From positions 1 to 64,000 of the forward strand of contig JAKFDA010000085.1 of the NCBI GenBank assembly GCA_036676355.1: DNA of 64,000 nucleotides, written 5' to 3'. The notes beneath the pieces are model-generated. The model did no database searches. It worked only from the letters and a program-made list of their open reading frames with translations, and had not been told where the DNA came from. Position 1 is the first letter of the stretch. Each line of letters opens with the position of its first letter. Positions 25,519 to 34,499 of this stretch are shown in pieces. The stretch comes from ZC4RG42 sp036676355 (GTDB taxonomy: Bacteria; Pseudomonadota; Gammaproteobacteria; Burkholderiales; SG8-39). The position numbers and the translations under genes were made by a program.

Positions 25519-25548
25519 ATGATATTATTTTTGCCTCACAGTCGTCAA
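25519..25548 (-). promoter_or_regulatory. candidate sigma-70 promoter for yceD-rpmF-plsX-fab
   Basis: Minus strand: -35 TTGACG (25548-25543), 18 bases, -10 TATCAT (25524-25519), each 5/6 to consensus. It sits in the short divergent gap between yceD and maf. Confidence 0.55.
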
Positions 25549-25612
25549 AAAAATCATAGAGGTAGCGCGCTTTTCGCGACACGGCGACGACCGCGGCCCT
25601 CGGCCCGCATCC

Positions 25613-26197
25613 ATGACTCCCGTCCGACTCGTTCTTGCTTCGACCTCCCCCTATCGCCGCACCCTGCTCGAGCGGCTCCGGCTGCCCTTCACGGTGGCCC
25701 GACCCGAGGTCGACGAAACGCCGCGACCCTGCGAGCAGCCGGCCGCGCTGGCTTTGCGCCTATCCGAAGAGAAGGCGCTTGCGGTGGCGGCCGCGTATCC
25801 GGATTCATTGCTGATCGGCTCCGATCAGGTCGCCGTTCTCGACGGAGTCCCGTTGTCCAAGCCGTTGAGCCATGCCAATGCCGTGGCGCAGTTGAAGGCC
25901 ATGCGCGGCAAGGAAATCGAGTTCCTGACCGGACTGTCGGTTCATAGCACTGTCACCGGCCGGACGCGCAGTCGCCTAATGCGCTACGCGGTGCGCTTCC
26001 GCAACTATTCCGACGAGACGATCGAGCGTTATCTGCGCGCGGAAGAACCTTACGATTGCGCCGGCAGCGCGAAGGCCGAAGGACTCGGCATTGTTTTGAT
26101 TGCCGGCATGGCCGGTGACGATCCGAACGCATTGATCGGCCTGCCGCTTATCGCGCTGGTCGATCTACTGGCGGAACACGGCTTCGACGTTCTATGA
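25613..26197 (+). CDS. Maf-like nucleotide pyrophosphatase (YceF type)
   Basis: Cytosolic house-cleaning pyrophosphatase (194 aa); the YceF subgroup hydrolyses m7GTP. The N-terminus LVLASTSPYRRTLLERLRLPF, the acidic block RPEVDE, LIGSDQVAVLDG and SLSV-like HST region are present. The C-terminal CAGSAKAEGLGIVLIAGMAGDDPNALIGLPL fits YceF. It diverges from yceD and overlaps the next gene by ATGA. Confidence 0.9.
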   Translation: MTPVRLVLASTSPYRRTLLERLRLPFTVARPEVDETPRPCEQPAALALRLSEEKALAVAAAYPDSLLIGSDQVAVLDGVPLSKPLSHANAVAQLKAMRGKEIEFLTGLSVHSTVTGRTRSRLMRYAVRFRNYSDETIERYLRAEEPYDCAGSAKAEGLGIVLIAGMAGDDPNALIGLPLIALVDLLAEHGFDVL

Positions 26198-26904
26198 GCA
26201 GCACGCTCTATCTCATTCCCGGTCCGATGGGCGGCGACACGCTGGCCGACATCCTGCCAGCGGCGGTCATTGAGCGGTTGCGCGCGCTGGACTATTTCAT
26301 CGCCGAACACCCCAAGAACGCCCGCGCCTTCATCAAGCTCGCCAATTCTCCTCGCGCCATTGCCTCGCTGAAAATCGAAAGTATTTCGTCCGACACAGCC
26401 GACGATGAACTCGAGCGGTTGTTGGCACCGCTGCAGGCAGGACAGGATGCGGGGCTGGTTTCAGACGCCGGTGCGCCGGCCGTTGCCGATCCCGGCGCTC
26501 GGCTGGTGGCACGCGCACATGCGTTGGGGATTCGTGTGGCGCCGCTGGTGGGACCCTCGTCGATCCTGCTCGCCCTGATGGCCTCGGGCCTCGACGGCCA
26601 GCAATTCGCTTTTCACGGCTACTTGCCCGTCGATGAGCCGATGCTGGTCGAACGGCTGCGCGATCTGGAACGACAATCGCGCGCGGCGCATGCGACGCAA
26701 CTCTTCATCGAAACCCCGTATCGCAACGATCGCCTGATGCGCGTCCTGCTGGCGACTTGCGCACCGGGCACGCGAGTGTGCGTCGCGACGCATCTGACCC
26801 TGCCCGATGAAGCGGTAATGACAAAGACCGTGCGTGAATGGCGCAAGGCGCCGCCGAATATCGGCAAGCGCCCGACCGTTTTTCTGTTGCTCGCCGGCGC
26901 CTGA
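26194..26904 (+). CDS. RsmI-like tetrapyrrole-methylase family SAM methyltransferase
   Basis: 236 aa of the tetrapyrrole methylase fold. It begins LYLIPGPMGGDTLADILP and has AGLVSDAGAPAVADPGARLV, GPSSILLALMASGLDGQQFAFHGYLP and the family C-terminal strand (KRPTVFLLLAG). Relatives of this length, shorter than RsmI (about 286 aa), lie next to maf in betaproteobacteria; whether it methylates 16S rRNA C1402 like RsmI is not shown. The start is coupled to the maf stop. It ends six bases before the convergent sppA stop. Confidence 0.8.
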   Translation: MSSTLYLIPGPMGGDTLADILPAAVIERLRALDYFIAEHPKNARAFIKLANSPRAIASLKIESISSDTADDELERLLAPLQAGQDAGLVSDAGAPAVADPGARLVARAHALGIRVAPLVGPSSILLALMASGLDGQQFAFHGYLPVDEPMLVERLRDLERQSRAAHATQLFIETPYRNDRLMRVLLATCAPGTRVCVATHLTLPDEAVMTKTVREWRKAPPNIGKRPTVFLLLAGA

Positions 26905-26910
26905 CCCGCC

Positions 26911-27846
26911 TTAGCGCAACGCGCCCTCGGTCAACATGGACTTGAAGCCCTTCGCCATGGTGGCGCCGAAACGTTTGGCGAAGCGCTGAGCCAACCCTTC
27001 GCGCTGCGTGAAGTCGGCCACCTGTTCCGCCTTGATGACGTCTCGCGCCACCGTGTTCACGTTTCCAAGGTCATCGGCCAGCCCCAATTCCACACTGCGC
27101 GCGCCGGTCCAGATCAGTCCGCTGAAAATGCCGGGCGCATCCTTCAGACGGGTGCCGCGCCCTTGCTTGACCGCGTCGATGAATTGCGTGTGTATTTCGT
27201 CCAGCATCACTTGCGCATGCTGCACATGCTCGGGCTTGAGCGGCGAAAACGGATCGAGGAAGGCCTTGTTGTCGCCGGACGTCATGACGCGCCGTTCGAC
27301 GCCGAGCTTGTCGATCACTTCGACGAAACCGAACTGATCCATGACCACGCCGATCGAGCCGACCAGGCTGGCTTTATCCACATAAATACGATCGGTCGCG
27401 GCGGCGATGTAATAGCCGCCGGAAGCGCAGACGTCCTCCACCACCGCATAGATCGGGATATCCGGGTGCGCACCGCGCAGGCGACGGATCTCGTCATAGA
27501 TGATGCCGGCCTGGACCGGGCTGCCGCCCGGGCTGTTGATGCGCACAATGACGCCCTTGGTATTGCTGTCCTTGAAGGCGGCCTGCAGCGAAGTGGTGAC
27601 GTTTTCTGCGCTGGCGTCGCCGTCCGTGTCGATCACGCCATCGATATCGACCAGTGCCGTATGGCCACCCGCAAGTTCGGTTGCCGGCACCCAGTCGAAC
27701 AGCATCACCACCAGCACGGTGATATAGGCGAGTGTCGCGAGCTTGAAGAAGATGCCCCAACGCCGTGCGCGCCGCTGTTCCTTCAATGCGCCGAACGCCA
27801 GCCGTTCGAGTACGCTGCGCTCCCAGTTTCTGTCCTCGTCCGCCAT
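26911..27846 (-). CDS. sppA: signal peptide peptidase SppA, S49 family
   Basis: Membrane-anchored serine protease (311 aa, the short single-domain type) that degrades cleaved signal peptides. There is one N-terminal helix (FFKLATLAYITVLVVMLFDWV). The Ser nucleophile is in CASGGYYIAAATD, and the general-base Lys lies in MTSGDNKAFLDPFSP. The oxyanion region is INSPGGSPVQAG. It is part of rluC-HAD-Rieske-sppA, an order frequent in betaproteobacteria. Confidence 0.92.
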   Translation of the reverse strand: MADEDRNWERSVLERLAFGALKEQRRARRWGIFFKLATLAYITVLVVMLFDWVPATELAGGHTALVDIDGVIDTDGDASAENVTTSLQAAFKDSNTKGVIVRINSPGGSPVQAGIIYDEIRRLRGAHPDIPIYAVVEDVCASGGYYIAAATDRIYVDKASLVGSIGVVMDQFGFVEVIDKLGVERRVMTSGDNKAFLDPFSPLKPEHVQHAQVMLDEIHTQFIDAVKQGRGTRLKDAPGIFSGLIWTGARSVELGLADDLGNVNTVARDVIKAEQVADFTQREGLAQRFAKRFGATMAKGFKSMLTEGALR

Positions 27847-27856
27847 AACCGTTCCT

Positions 27857-28207
27857 TCAAGAATCCTGTTTCAATTCGATGCGGCCGTCGCGCTCTTCAA
27901 CCGCGATCGGTATCAATCGTCCGCCACGACAGGGGCCGCTCAGGCATACGCCCGACGCGGGATCGTACAGCGCGCCATGGGTGGCGCATATCAGCAAACC
28001 TGTTTCCGGATCGAAGAACCGGCCTTCCTGCCAATCCAGTTGCACACCGACATGCGCGCAGCGGTTGAGATACGCACGCACCTCGCCGGCGTGCCGGATG
28101 ACAAACGCGGGGTTCTGTCCGCCTTCGCCGTCGACTTCGAAGCGCACGCCCGGCCCGTCGTCGATGAGCGCGGCGCTGGCGCAAATCACGCGTTCGTTCT
28201 GAGCCAT
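27857..28207 (-). CDS. Rieske [2Fe-2S] protein
   Basis: 116-aa soluble ferredoxin with both Rieske ligand boxes, CAH in LNRCAHVGVQLDWQEG and CATH in LICATHGALYDPASGVC, and the Pro loop GPCRGGRL. It has no membrane helix or catalytic oxygenase domain, so it is a small electron-carrier type. The function in this rluC-sppA operon is not known. It overlaps the HAD gene by 22 bases. Confidence 0.9.
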   Translation of the reverse strand: MAQNERVICASAALIDDGPGVRFEVDGEGGQNPAFVIRHAGEVRAYLNRCAHVGVQLDWQEGRFFDPETGLLICATHGALYDPASGVCLSGPCRGGRLIPIAVEERDGRIELKQDS

Positions 28208-28842
28208 TGATGCAGGTCGGTCATGGAATCGAGCATCGCAAGCGAATCCATGCGAATCAGCTCATCGGACGGATGCGCGCCGTAGGTCACCGCCACGGCC
28301 GACACGCCGGCGTTGGCGGCCATGCCGAGATCGTGCGTCGTATCGCCGATCATCAAAGTGCGTTCCCGATCGGCGCCCAGCTCCTCGATCAATTCAAGGA
28401 GCATGTCGGGTGCCGGCTTGGGCGTGCACTGATCGGCGCAGCGCGTGGCGACGAAGCGCTGCTCCAAGCCGGTGTTCTCCAGCGCGCGCGTCAGACCTGC
28501 CCGGCTTTTACCCGTGGCAACCGCTAGCAGATGGCCACGGTTTTCCAGTTCGGCCAGCATTTCGAGTGTGCCGGCGAACAGCGGCAGATCCGGATCGCGC
28601 TGAAACCAGTGGAAGCGATAGCGCTCGATCATCTTCGTGTAGTCGCTCGCCGGCAGTCCCGGGCAGGCGTAAGCCATGGCGTCGTGCAAGCCGAGTCCGA
28701 TGACGTGACTGGCGCGCTGATCATCGGGCACCGGCAATTCCAGATCGCGGCAGGCGTTCTGAATCGAGGCGACGATGGCAGCCGCTGAATCCATCAGCGT
28801 GCCATCCCAATCGAAAACAACAAGATCAAAGCGTTGCGGCAT
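28186..28842 (-). CDS. HAD-superfamily hydrolase, phosphoglycolate phosphatase-like
   Basis: 218 aa HAD-IA phosphatase: nucleophile motif VVFDWDGTLMDS, motif II LAVATGKSRAGLTRAL, motif III Lys in TPKPAPDML and motif IV MIGDTTHDLGMAANAG. Substrate unknown; Gph-like or nucleotidase activity is likely. It overlaps the rluC stop by 17 bases and the Rieske gene by 22, so the operon is tightly coupled. Confidence 0.9.
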   Translation of the reverse strand: MPQRFDLVVFDWDGTLMDSAAAIVASIQNACRDLELPVPDDQRASHVIGLGLHDAMAYACPGLPASDYTKMIERYRFHWFQRDPDLPLFAGTLEMLAELENRGHLLAVATGKSRAGLTRALENTGLEQRFVATRCADQCTPKPAPDMLLELIEELGADRERTLMIGDTTHDLGMAANAGVSAVAVTYGAHPSDELIRMDSLAMLDSMTDLHQWLRTNA

Positions 28843-29824
28843 GTTCTACAGTATTCACTTCAAGAAAGGTGGCCAGATCGGCAGGCAGTGGCGCCTGCAG
28901 TTCCAGCGGCACCTCGGTCAGCGGATGGATCATGCGCAATTCCGCGGCATGCAGGAACATCCGCTTCAATCCCGCTTTGGACAAAGCGCGATTCAATTCG
29001 AAATCGCCGTATTTATCATCGCCGAGGATGGGAAACCCCAGATGCGCGAGATGCACCCGTATCTGGTGCGTGCGGCCGGTATCGAGAATGGCGCGCAACA
29101 AAGTGTAGGGGCCGGCCGCCTGAACGAATTCGAAGCGTGTGCGGGCCGCGACGCCTTCCTTGTCTACGCTTACGCGCCGCTCTCCCTCTTTAGTCAGATA
29201 CTTGCGTAAGGAAAGAGAGATATTACGTGAGCTCTGCTCCCACATCCCTTTGACCATGGCGAAGTAGGCTTTGTGCACCTCGCCGTCGCGCATGGCGGTG
29301 TGCAGGCGGGTCAGCGCCGAGCGTTTCTTGGCCAGCATGAGCAGGCCGGAAGTTTCCTTGTCGAGCCGATGCACCAGCTCGAGAAAACGGCAATTCGGCC
29401 GCGCCGCGCGTAACTGCTCTATGACACCGAAACTGATGCCGCTGCCGCCGTGGACGGCAACACCGGCCGGCTTGTTGATGACAAGCAGCGCATCATCCTC
29501 GTATACGACGGGAAAGCCCGGATCGGGACGAGCCTTCGGCGTTGCCTTGGGCGCCGCGGTCCGAACCGGCGGGATGCGGACCTTGTCGCCCACCTGCAGG
29601 CGGTAGGTCGCATCGATGCGACCGCTGTTGACCCGAACTTCCCCGGAGCGCAGCAGCCGGTAAATATGGCTGCGCGGCACGCCCTTCAATTCGCGCAGCA
29701 GGAAGTTGTCGATACGCTGATCGGCGCTCTGCTCGTCGACCGCCACGACCGACACCTGTGGCGCCGATCGGGAAGACGGCCGCGTGGGCGAAGATCGTTG
29801 CAATGCCTTTTTTAAATCCTTCAT
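28826..29824 (-). CDS. rluC: 23S rRNA pseudouridine synthase RluC
   Basis: Modifies U955, U2504 and U2580 of 23S rRNA (332 aa from the ATG at 29824). An N-terminal S4 domain (RIDNFLLRELKGVPRSHIYRLLRSGEVRVN) is followed by the RluA-type catalytic domain with the Asp motif HRLDKETSGLLMLAK. The frame is open 18 codons upstream, but MKDLKKALQRS fits better. It is divergent from rne, as in E. coli. Confidence 0.94.
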   Translation of the reverse strand: MKDLKKALQRSSPTRPSSRSAPQVSVVAVDEQSADQRIDNFLLRELKGVPRSHIYRLLRSGEVRVNSGRIDATYRLQVGDKVRIPPVRTAAPKATPKARPDPGFPVVYEDDALLVINKPAGVAVHGGSGISFGVIEQLRAARPNCRFLELVHRLDKETSGLLMLAKKRSALTRLHTAMRDGEVHKAYFAMVKGMWEQSSRNISLSLRKYLTKEGERRVSVDKEGVAARTRFEFVQAAGPYTLLRAILDTGRTHQIRVHLAHLGFPILGDDKYGDFELNRALSKAGLKRMFLHAAELRMIHPLTEVPLELQAPLPADLATFLEVNTVEHAATL

Positions 29825-30429
29825 TCTGCTTATACTCGGACCGCTGCCTTCGATCGCGGGACAGCGGCCCAAAGGCAAGGAATGCCTGCGCCGCCAGCAC
29901 GTCCCCGGCCATCGGGAGGTCTGCGAAACAGCGACATCGTGTTATGAGACAGCGAAGCCTGCGAGCGCCGGAGTGGCGCTAACGCTTTGTAAGGCATCGC
30001 ATCGAGGAGAACATGGGTTGCTTCATGCAGAGCTTCTTAATGCCGCGAAGTTGGGCTGGTCCACTGTTAGAAGCCCTTCAGCTGGTTAACTCGCTCACCA
30101 GAAGTAGCGATGGTAATTCATTTCAGCGCGACGGAATCACTACGGAAGTTCTGATCAATCGCTTTCGCATGTGGTGTCGCAGGTTATTGGCCGATTTGAT
30201 GCGTTGCTCGACGATGTCGCCGCTCGCCCCGCCAAGCCCCTGTGCGATCTATGCACCGGTTCTACAGACTCTTCCTAGCCGATTCGCGCCGCCGACATAC
30301 GGGCGGCGCATGAAGCACAGACAAACCTCACTGACCAACGTACCCACTCAACCGTACACAAAGACGATGTAGATCACGTCCAAAACGTCAGCGGCGTTTA
30401 GTCCTGCCCGCGCGCAGGAGAAGAACTAA
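29825..30429 (+). other. rluC-rne intergenic region, probable long rne leader
   Basis: About 600 bases without a recognisable gene. A -10-like TATACT lies at 29831-29836 on the plus strand (its -35 is poor) and a hairpin AGCGCC-GGAGT-GGCGCT at 29964-29980. The rne binding site AGGAG is at 30416-30420. E. coli rne has a long structured 5' UTR through which RNase E controls its own mRNA; a similar role is inferred here. A minus-strand promoter for rluC must also be in the first part. Confidence 0.5.
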
Positions 30430-33225
30430 ATGAAGCGCATGCTGTTCAATGCGACGCAAGCCGAGGAACTCCGCGTTGCGATCGTCGATGGTCAGAAACT
30501 GATCGACCTCGACATCGAATCGGCCAGTAAAGAGCAACGTAAGAGCAACATTTATAAAGGCGTCATCACCCGCGTAGAACCCAGTCTTGAAGCCGCGTTC
30601 GTCGATTACGGCACCGAACGTCACGGCTTTCTGCCCTTCAAGGAAATCGCTCGCGCGTACTTCAAGCGCGACGCCGATCCCGGCCGTGCCCGCATCCAGG
30701 ACGTCATCGATGAGGGCACCGAACTCATCGTGCAAGTCGAGAAGGACGAACGCGGCACCAAGGGTGCGGCGCTCACCACCTTCATCAGCCTCGCCGGTCG
30801 TTATCTCGTCCTGATGCCGAACAATCCGCGCGGCGGCGGCGTATCGCGTCGCGTGGAAGGCGAAGAGCGCAACGAACTGCGCGACATCATGGATCGCCTG
30901 CCCGTGCCGCAAGGCATGAGCATCATCGGGCGTACCGCCGGCATCAGCCGCAGCTTCGAAGAGCTGGAGTGGGATCTCAACTACCTGCTCAAGCTGTGGG
31001 GCAAGATCGTCGAGGCCTCCGAGCCGCAGAAGGACGATCACAACAAGCTGATCAATCCCGCGCCCTACCTGATCTACCAGGAATCCAGCCTGGTGATCCG
31101 CGCCATCCGCGATTACTTCCAGCCCGACATCGGCGAAATCCTCATCGATACCGACGCGATCTTTGAACAGACCGCGGCGTTCATGAGCAACGTCATGCCG
31201 GACAACATCAATCGCGTGAAGCGTTATCAGGACGATATTCCGCTGTTCTCGCGTTTCCAGATCGAGCATCAGATCGAGACGGCCTACTCGCGTCAGGTTT
31301 CATTGCCGGCGGGCGGCGCGATCGTCATCGATCACACCGAAGCGCTGGTGTCCGTGGACGTGAACTCGGCGCGCGCCACCAAAGGCGGCGACATCGAGGA
31401 GACGGCGTTCCGCACCAACCTCGAAGCGGCCGAGGAAATCGCCCGTCAGTTGCGCTTGCGCGACCTGGGCGGCCTGATCGTCATCGACTTCATCGACATG
31501 GAAAGCCAGCGCAATCAGCGCGAAGTCGAGAACCGGCTGCGTGAAGCGTTGCGTTTCGATCGCGCCCGCGTGCAGATGGGCAAGATCTCGCGCTTCGGCC
31601 TCATGGAACTGTCACGTCAGCGCCTGCGCCCGGCGCTCGGCGAAGGCAGCACCATGACCTGCCCGCGCTGTAACGGCACCGGTCATATCCGTGGCGTCGA
31701 ATCCACCGCCCTGCACATCCTGCGCATCATTCAGGAAGAGGCGATGAAGGAAAACAGCGCCGCCGTGCACGCTCAGGTCCCGGTCGATGTGGCGACTTTC
31801 CTGCTGAATGAAAAGCGCGGCGAGATTCACTCGGTCGAGGCGCGCCTGAAAGTGAACGTTGTGCTTATCCCCAATGTTCATCTGGAAACACCCCACTACA
31901 GCATCGAGCGCCTGCGCCACGACGACCTGAACCAGGAAGGCGTACTGCCGGCAAGTTACAACCTGGTCGACGTACCGGTCGAGGAGAAGGTCGCGGCGGT
32001 AAACGGAAAGGAAGATCGTCCGGCGCGCCCACAGGCTGCGGTGCGAGGCGTCACCCCCGAACAACCGGCGCCGATGGCGGCCCGCCCCGCTGCGTCGGCC
32101 ACAACGGAAGACGCGCGATCGGGCATTATCGACCGCATTTTCGGCTGGTTCCGCCGGGTCGAAAGCACTCCCGCACCGGCTGTCCCCGTCAAGGCGACCC
32201 CGACCGGCGGCCGAGGTCGCAGCGAGCCGCGGCGCGAACGTCCGGAACACAGTCGTGATCGCGGGCAGGAGCCGCGTCAGCGCGATCGTCAGCCGCGCGG
32301 TGAACGTCAAGCGCGCGGCCAGGAGCCCCAGCAGCGTCAACCACGCGAGCCGCGTCCGCCGCGTGAAGCGCGCGAGCCGCGCGAACAACGCGAGCAGAAA
32401 CAGGAGTCGCGCACCCCGGAACGTCAACGCGAGCCGCGCGAGCCGCGCGAACCGCGTGGCGAGGGGCAGCATTCGCATCAACAGCGACAGCGCCAACCCA
32501 AAGCCGAGCAGCAACAGGCTGTGCCGGCCGGTACCAACGGTCAGGCGGCACCGGTTGTTGCAGGAGAAGACGGCGAGCGCGACCGTCGTCGTCGCCGTGG
32601 CCGTCGCGGTCGCGGAGGCGATCGTGGCGAACGCCAAGCCGAACAACGGCCGCAAAGCGAGGTAACAGACTCGACCGAAGCGTTGGCCACGCCTGCCGCG
32701 CCGATCGCCGCCGTATCGCCAGCCATTGAGCCGGCAGCGCAACTCGGCCATGCCGTGCCGGTGGAAGAAGCGCAATCCGAAGTGCAACGCGGCGTAACTG
32801 TCGGTGAACTCGGCGACGAGCTCATCGCTCGGCATGAAGAAGCGCCGGCGGTTCCACAGACGCGGATCGAGCCACAGGAAGCGGAAGAGCAAGTTCATTC
32901 GTACGCTGCCCCCGCCCTTGCGACGGAAGAGCAAGCAGCAGCGCCGGAAGTGCCGGCGCCTGTGGCACCCGCGCCGGTCGAAGTCTCACCGTCGACCGTT
33001 GAGGCCCCGGTGACACCGGTTACACCGCCACGCGTCAGCACCCCTCCGGCCAATCCGGATGAAGTGTTGAAAGACAGCGGTCTGGTGTTGATCGAGACCA
33101 AGGCGACCAGCGTGCAGCCGACAGCCGACCTCGAAGCGGTGCAACCGCAAGCCCCACGCCGGCGTCGTGAACGTCGGCCGCCGCCCCCCAGCGAGCCGCT
33201 GCAGCAAGTGGAAACGCACAAGTAA
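30430..33225 (+). CDS. rne: ribonuclease E
   Basis: Essential endoribonuclease for mRNA decay and rRNA/tRNA maturation (931 aa). It has an S1 domain (KGVITRVEPSLEAAFVDYGTERHGFLPFKEIA), catalytic acids in VSVDVNSARAT and IVIDFIDME, and the Zn-link CPRCNGTGH that holds the tetramer. After about residue 520 a disordered scaffold follows, with an Arg-rich RNA-binding stretch of REP/QRE repeats (about 600-720) and an Ala/Pro/Val/Glu-rich tail. A motif IIDRIFGWFRRVES lies just before the basic stretch and resembles the amphipathic membrane-targeting segment of E. coli RNase E. The gene is followed by a strong terminator. Confidence 0.97.
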   Translation: MKRMLFNATQAEELRVAIVDGQKLIDLDIESASKEQRKSNIYKGVITRVEPSLEAAFVDYGTERHGFLPFKEIARAYFKRDADPGRARIQDVIDEGTELIVQVEKDERGTKGAALTTFISLAGRYLVLMPNNPRGGGVSRRVEGEERNELRDIMDRLPVPQGMSIIGRTAGISRSFEELEWDLNYLLKLWGKIVEASEPQKDDHNKLINPAPYLIYQESSLVIRAIRDYFQPDIGEILIDTDAIFEQTAAFMSNVMPDNINRVKRYQDDIPLFSRFQIEHQIETAYSRQVSLPAGGAIVIDHTEALVSVDVNSARATKGGDIEETAFRTNLEAAEEIARQLRLRDLGGLIVIDFIDMESQRNQREVENRLREALRFDRARVQMGKISRFGLMELSRQRLRPALGEGSTMTCPRCNGTGHIRGVESTALHILRIIQEEAMKENSAAVHAQVPVDVATFLLNEKRGEIHSVEARLKVNVVLIPNVHLETPHYSIERLRHDDLNQEGVLPASYNLVDVPVEEKVAAVNGKEDRPARPQAAVRGVTPEQPAPMAARPAASATTEDARSGIIDRIFGWFRRVESTPAPAVPVKATPTGGRGRSEPRRERPEHSRDRGQEPRQRDRQPRGERQARGQEPQQRQPREPRPPREAREPREQREQKQESRTPERQREPREPREPRGEGQHSHQQRQRQPKAEQQQAVPAGTNGQAAPVVAGEDGERDRRRRRGRRGRGGDRGERQAEQRPQSEVTDSTEALATPAAPIAAVSPAIEPAAQLGHAVPVEEAQSEVQRGVTVGELGDELIARHEEAPAVPQTRIEPQEAEEQVHSYAAPALATEEQAAAPEVPAPVAPAPVEVSPSTVEAPVTPVTPPRVSTPPANPDEVLKDSGLVLIETKATSVQPTADLEAVQPQAPRRRRERRPPPPSEPLQQVETHK

Positions 33226-33245
33226 AAGCAAGAGTCGGAAACTGC

Positions 33246-33277
33246 AAAGCCGCCTGAGCGATCAGGCGGCTTTCTTA
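33246..33277 (+). terminator. rho-independent terminator of rne
   Basis: Twelve-base perfect stem AAAGCCGCCTGA (33246-33257) / TCAGGCGGCTTT (33262-33273), four-base loop, then CTTA. It lies 20 bases after the rne stop. Confidence 0.9.
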
Positions 33278-33364
33278 TGGGCCCGACCCCTTCTGCCCGA
33301 GGCGTCGACACCTTCTCCTGAGAAAAAGGTGAACCGACCTGCAAGCAGGCGCAGGCTTGTAGCG

Positions 33365-34063
33365 CTAACGAGGCGCGATAAACCGCGCCGCTTCAGCCGC
33401 GGAGCGCTGCGCCCATTGATCCATCAGCTTCTTCAACTGATCCACGGTGACCTGGCGTCCGGCGTTGCCCTGTTTGGTGACACGCTCGCCGCTGCCGCGA
33501 CGCAGCCCGGAATAGAGCCGCTCATCGGTCATGCTGTCGCTCACCTTCGCCTCGACCTGGATCACTGCGTCCTCGGGGCGGCCGCCGGTCGCTGCCGCTT
33601 TCGCACCGGTGGCGACCAGTGCGATGGGGAGGTATTGATAGGGTTTCAGGTCTTCGGTCTCACTGCCCACCGCCGTAAGCGCGACATTGATGCGCGCCAC
33701 GCCTTGCCCCGGTTGCGGCACGAGCGTGAAGCGCTTGCCGAACTCGCGTCGCAAGGCCTGATTCATGTAGTCGCGAATCGCTTCGAGCTGTTGCTGACTC
33801 ACTTCTTCGCTCGGTCGCGGCTGCGGATAAAATGTCACCGGTTCGAGCAGAACGGCCTGATAGCGGGTCGCCGTGAATTTCGGGTTCACGTAGCGGAAGA
33901 TCGGCTCGCCCGCCGCAGTCTTGTCCTCACGTAGCTTGGAGTAGTCGCCGAGGTAGCCCGAATAGTGCTCGGGTTTTGCTCCCCCGGGCGAACTCGCGCA
34001 CCCCGCGACCATCGCGGCGACGAAGAGGCCGAGACACGCTGCGTGGAATGATCCTCGTTTCAT
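33365..34063 (-). CDS. DUF3313 family lipoprotein
   Basis: 232-aa secreted lipoprotein: signal peptide with lipobox VAGC (Cys22). The mature part begins with the family's KPEHYSGYLGDYSKLRED and has PKFTATRYQAVLLEPVTFYP, a domain seen in many proteobacterial outer-membrane lipoproteins of unknown function. The C-terminal part (SDSMTDERLYSGLRRGSGERVTKQGNAGRQVTVDQLKKLMDQWAQR) is typical. It is the first gene of the accessory half, pointing toward rne. Confidence 0.88.
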   Translation of the reverse strand: MKRGSFHAACLGLFVAAMVAGCASSPGGAKPEHYSGYLGDYSKLREDKTAAGEPIFRYVNPKFTATRYQAVLLEPVTFYPQPRPSEEVSQQQLEAIRDYMNQALRREFGKRFTLVPQPGQGVARINVALTAVGSETEDLKPYQYLPIALVATGAKAAATGGRPEDAVIQVEAKVSDSMTDERLYSGLRRGSGERVTKQGNAGRQVTVDQLKKLMDQWAQRSAAEAARFIAPR

Positions 34064-34101
34064 GATGGTTCCTTTCGTTTACGTTTATCGATTGGCGGCG
34101 A

Positions 34102-34488
34102 TCACGGCGTCGTACACGCCCCGAACACCGCAAACACGCCGTTCGCGTTCGTCAACGTGGCCACCATGCGCCCATCCGTTTGATCGACGGTGATGGTCCA
34201 GGCATAGCCGAGTTCGGAACCTCGAAGGATCATCTGCTCTCCGTCGGTCTCCATGGATTGAATGGCCGATGTGCGCTTCTCTCCGAGCACGGTTTTATTC
34301 GCGAAGTCCAGGCGCATGAAAGGCGGCGCGCCGATGTCGGATGGCGTACCGGAAATGCACCTGCCTTCGACGCAGTCGACGGCGGTTACCGACGCACAAA
34401 GCAAAGGCTTCGAGGCATCGAAATCGGCTGCGTATGCGCTCGCGGCGCAAGCTGTCGCAAGCAGTGCGAAGGGAAGCTTGAATGGCAT
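34102..34488 (-). CDS. secreted hypothetical protein
   Basis: 128 aa with a clear Sec signal peptide (MPFKLPFALLATACAASAYA, cleavage before ADFDASKPLL). The mature part has several cysteines (LLCASVTAVDC, EGRCISG, FGACTTP), which could form periplasmic disulfides. It reads as beta-rich (MRLDFANKTVLGEKRTSAIQ; ILRGSELGYAWTITVDQTDG). No family recognised. The frame is open upstream to 34926, across the next gene, but the signal peptide fixes the start at 34488. It may be in one transcript with the glycine-zipper gene upstream and DUF3313 downstream. Confidence 0.75.
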   Translation of the reverse strand: MPFKLPFALLATACAASAYAADFDASKPLLCASVTAVDCVEGRCISGTPSDIGAPPFMRLDFANKTVLGEKRTSAIQSMETDGEQMILRGSELGYAWTITVDQTDGRMVATLTNANGVFAVFGACTTP

Positions 34489-34499
34489 GCCGGCTCCTT

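Noticed and set aside
31612..32934. Hydrophobic/arginine-rich antisense frame in rne
   Set aside because: It arises from the repetitive REP-coding region read backwards; no start signals.
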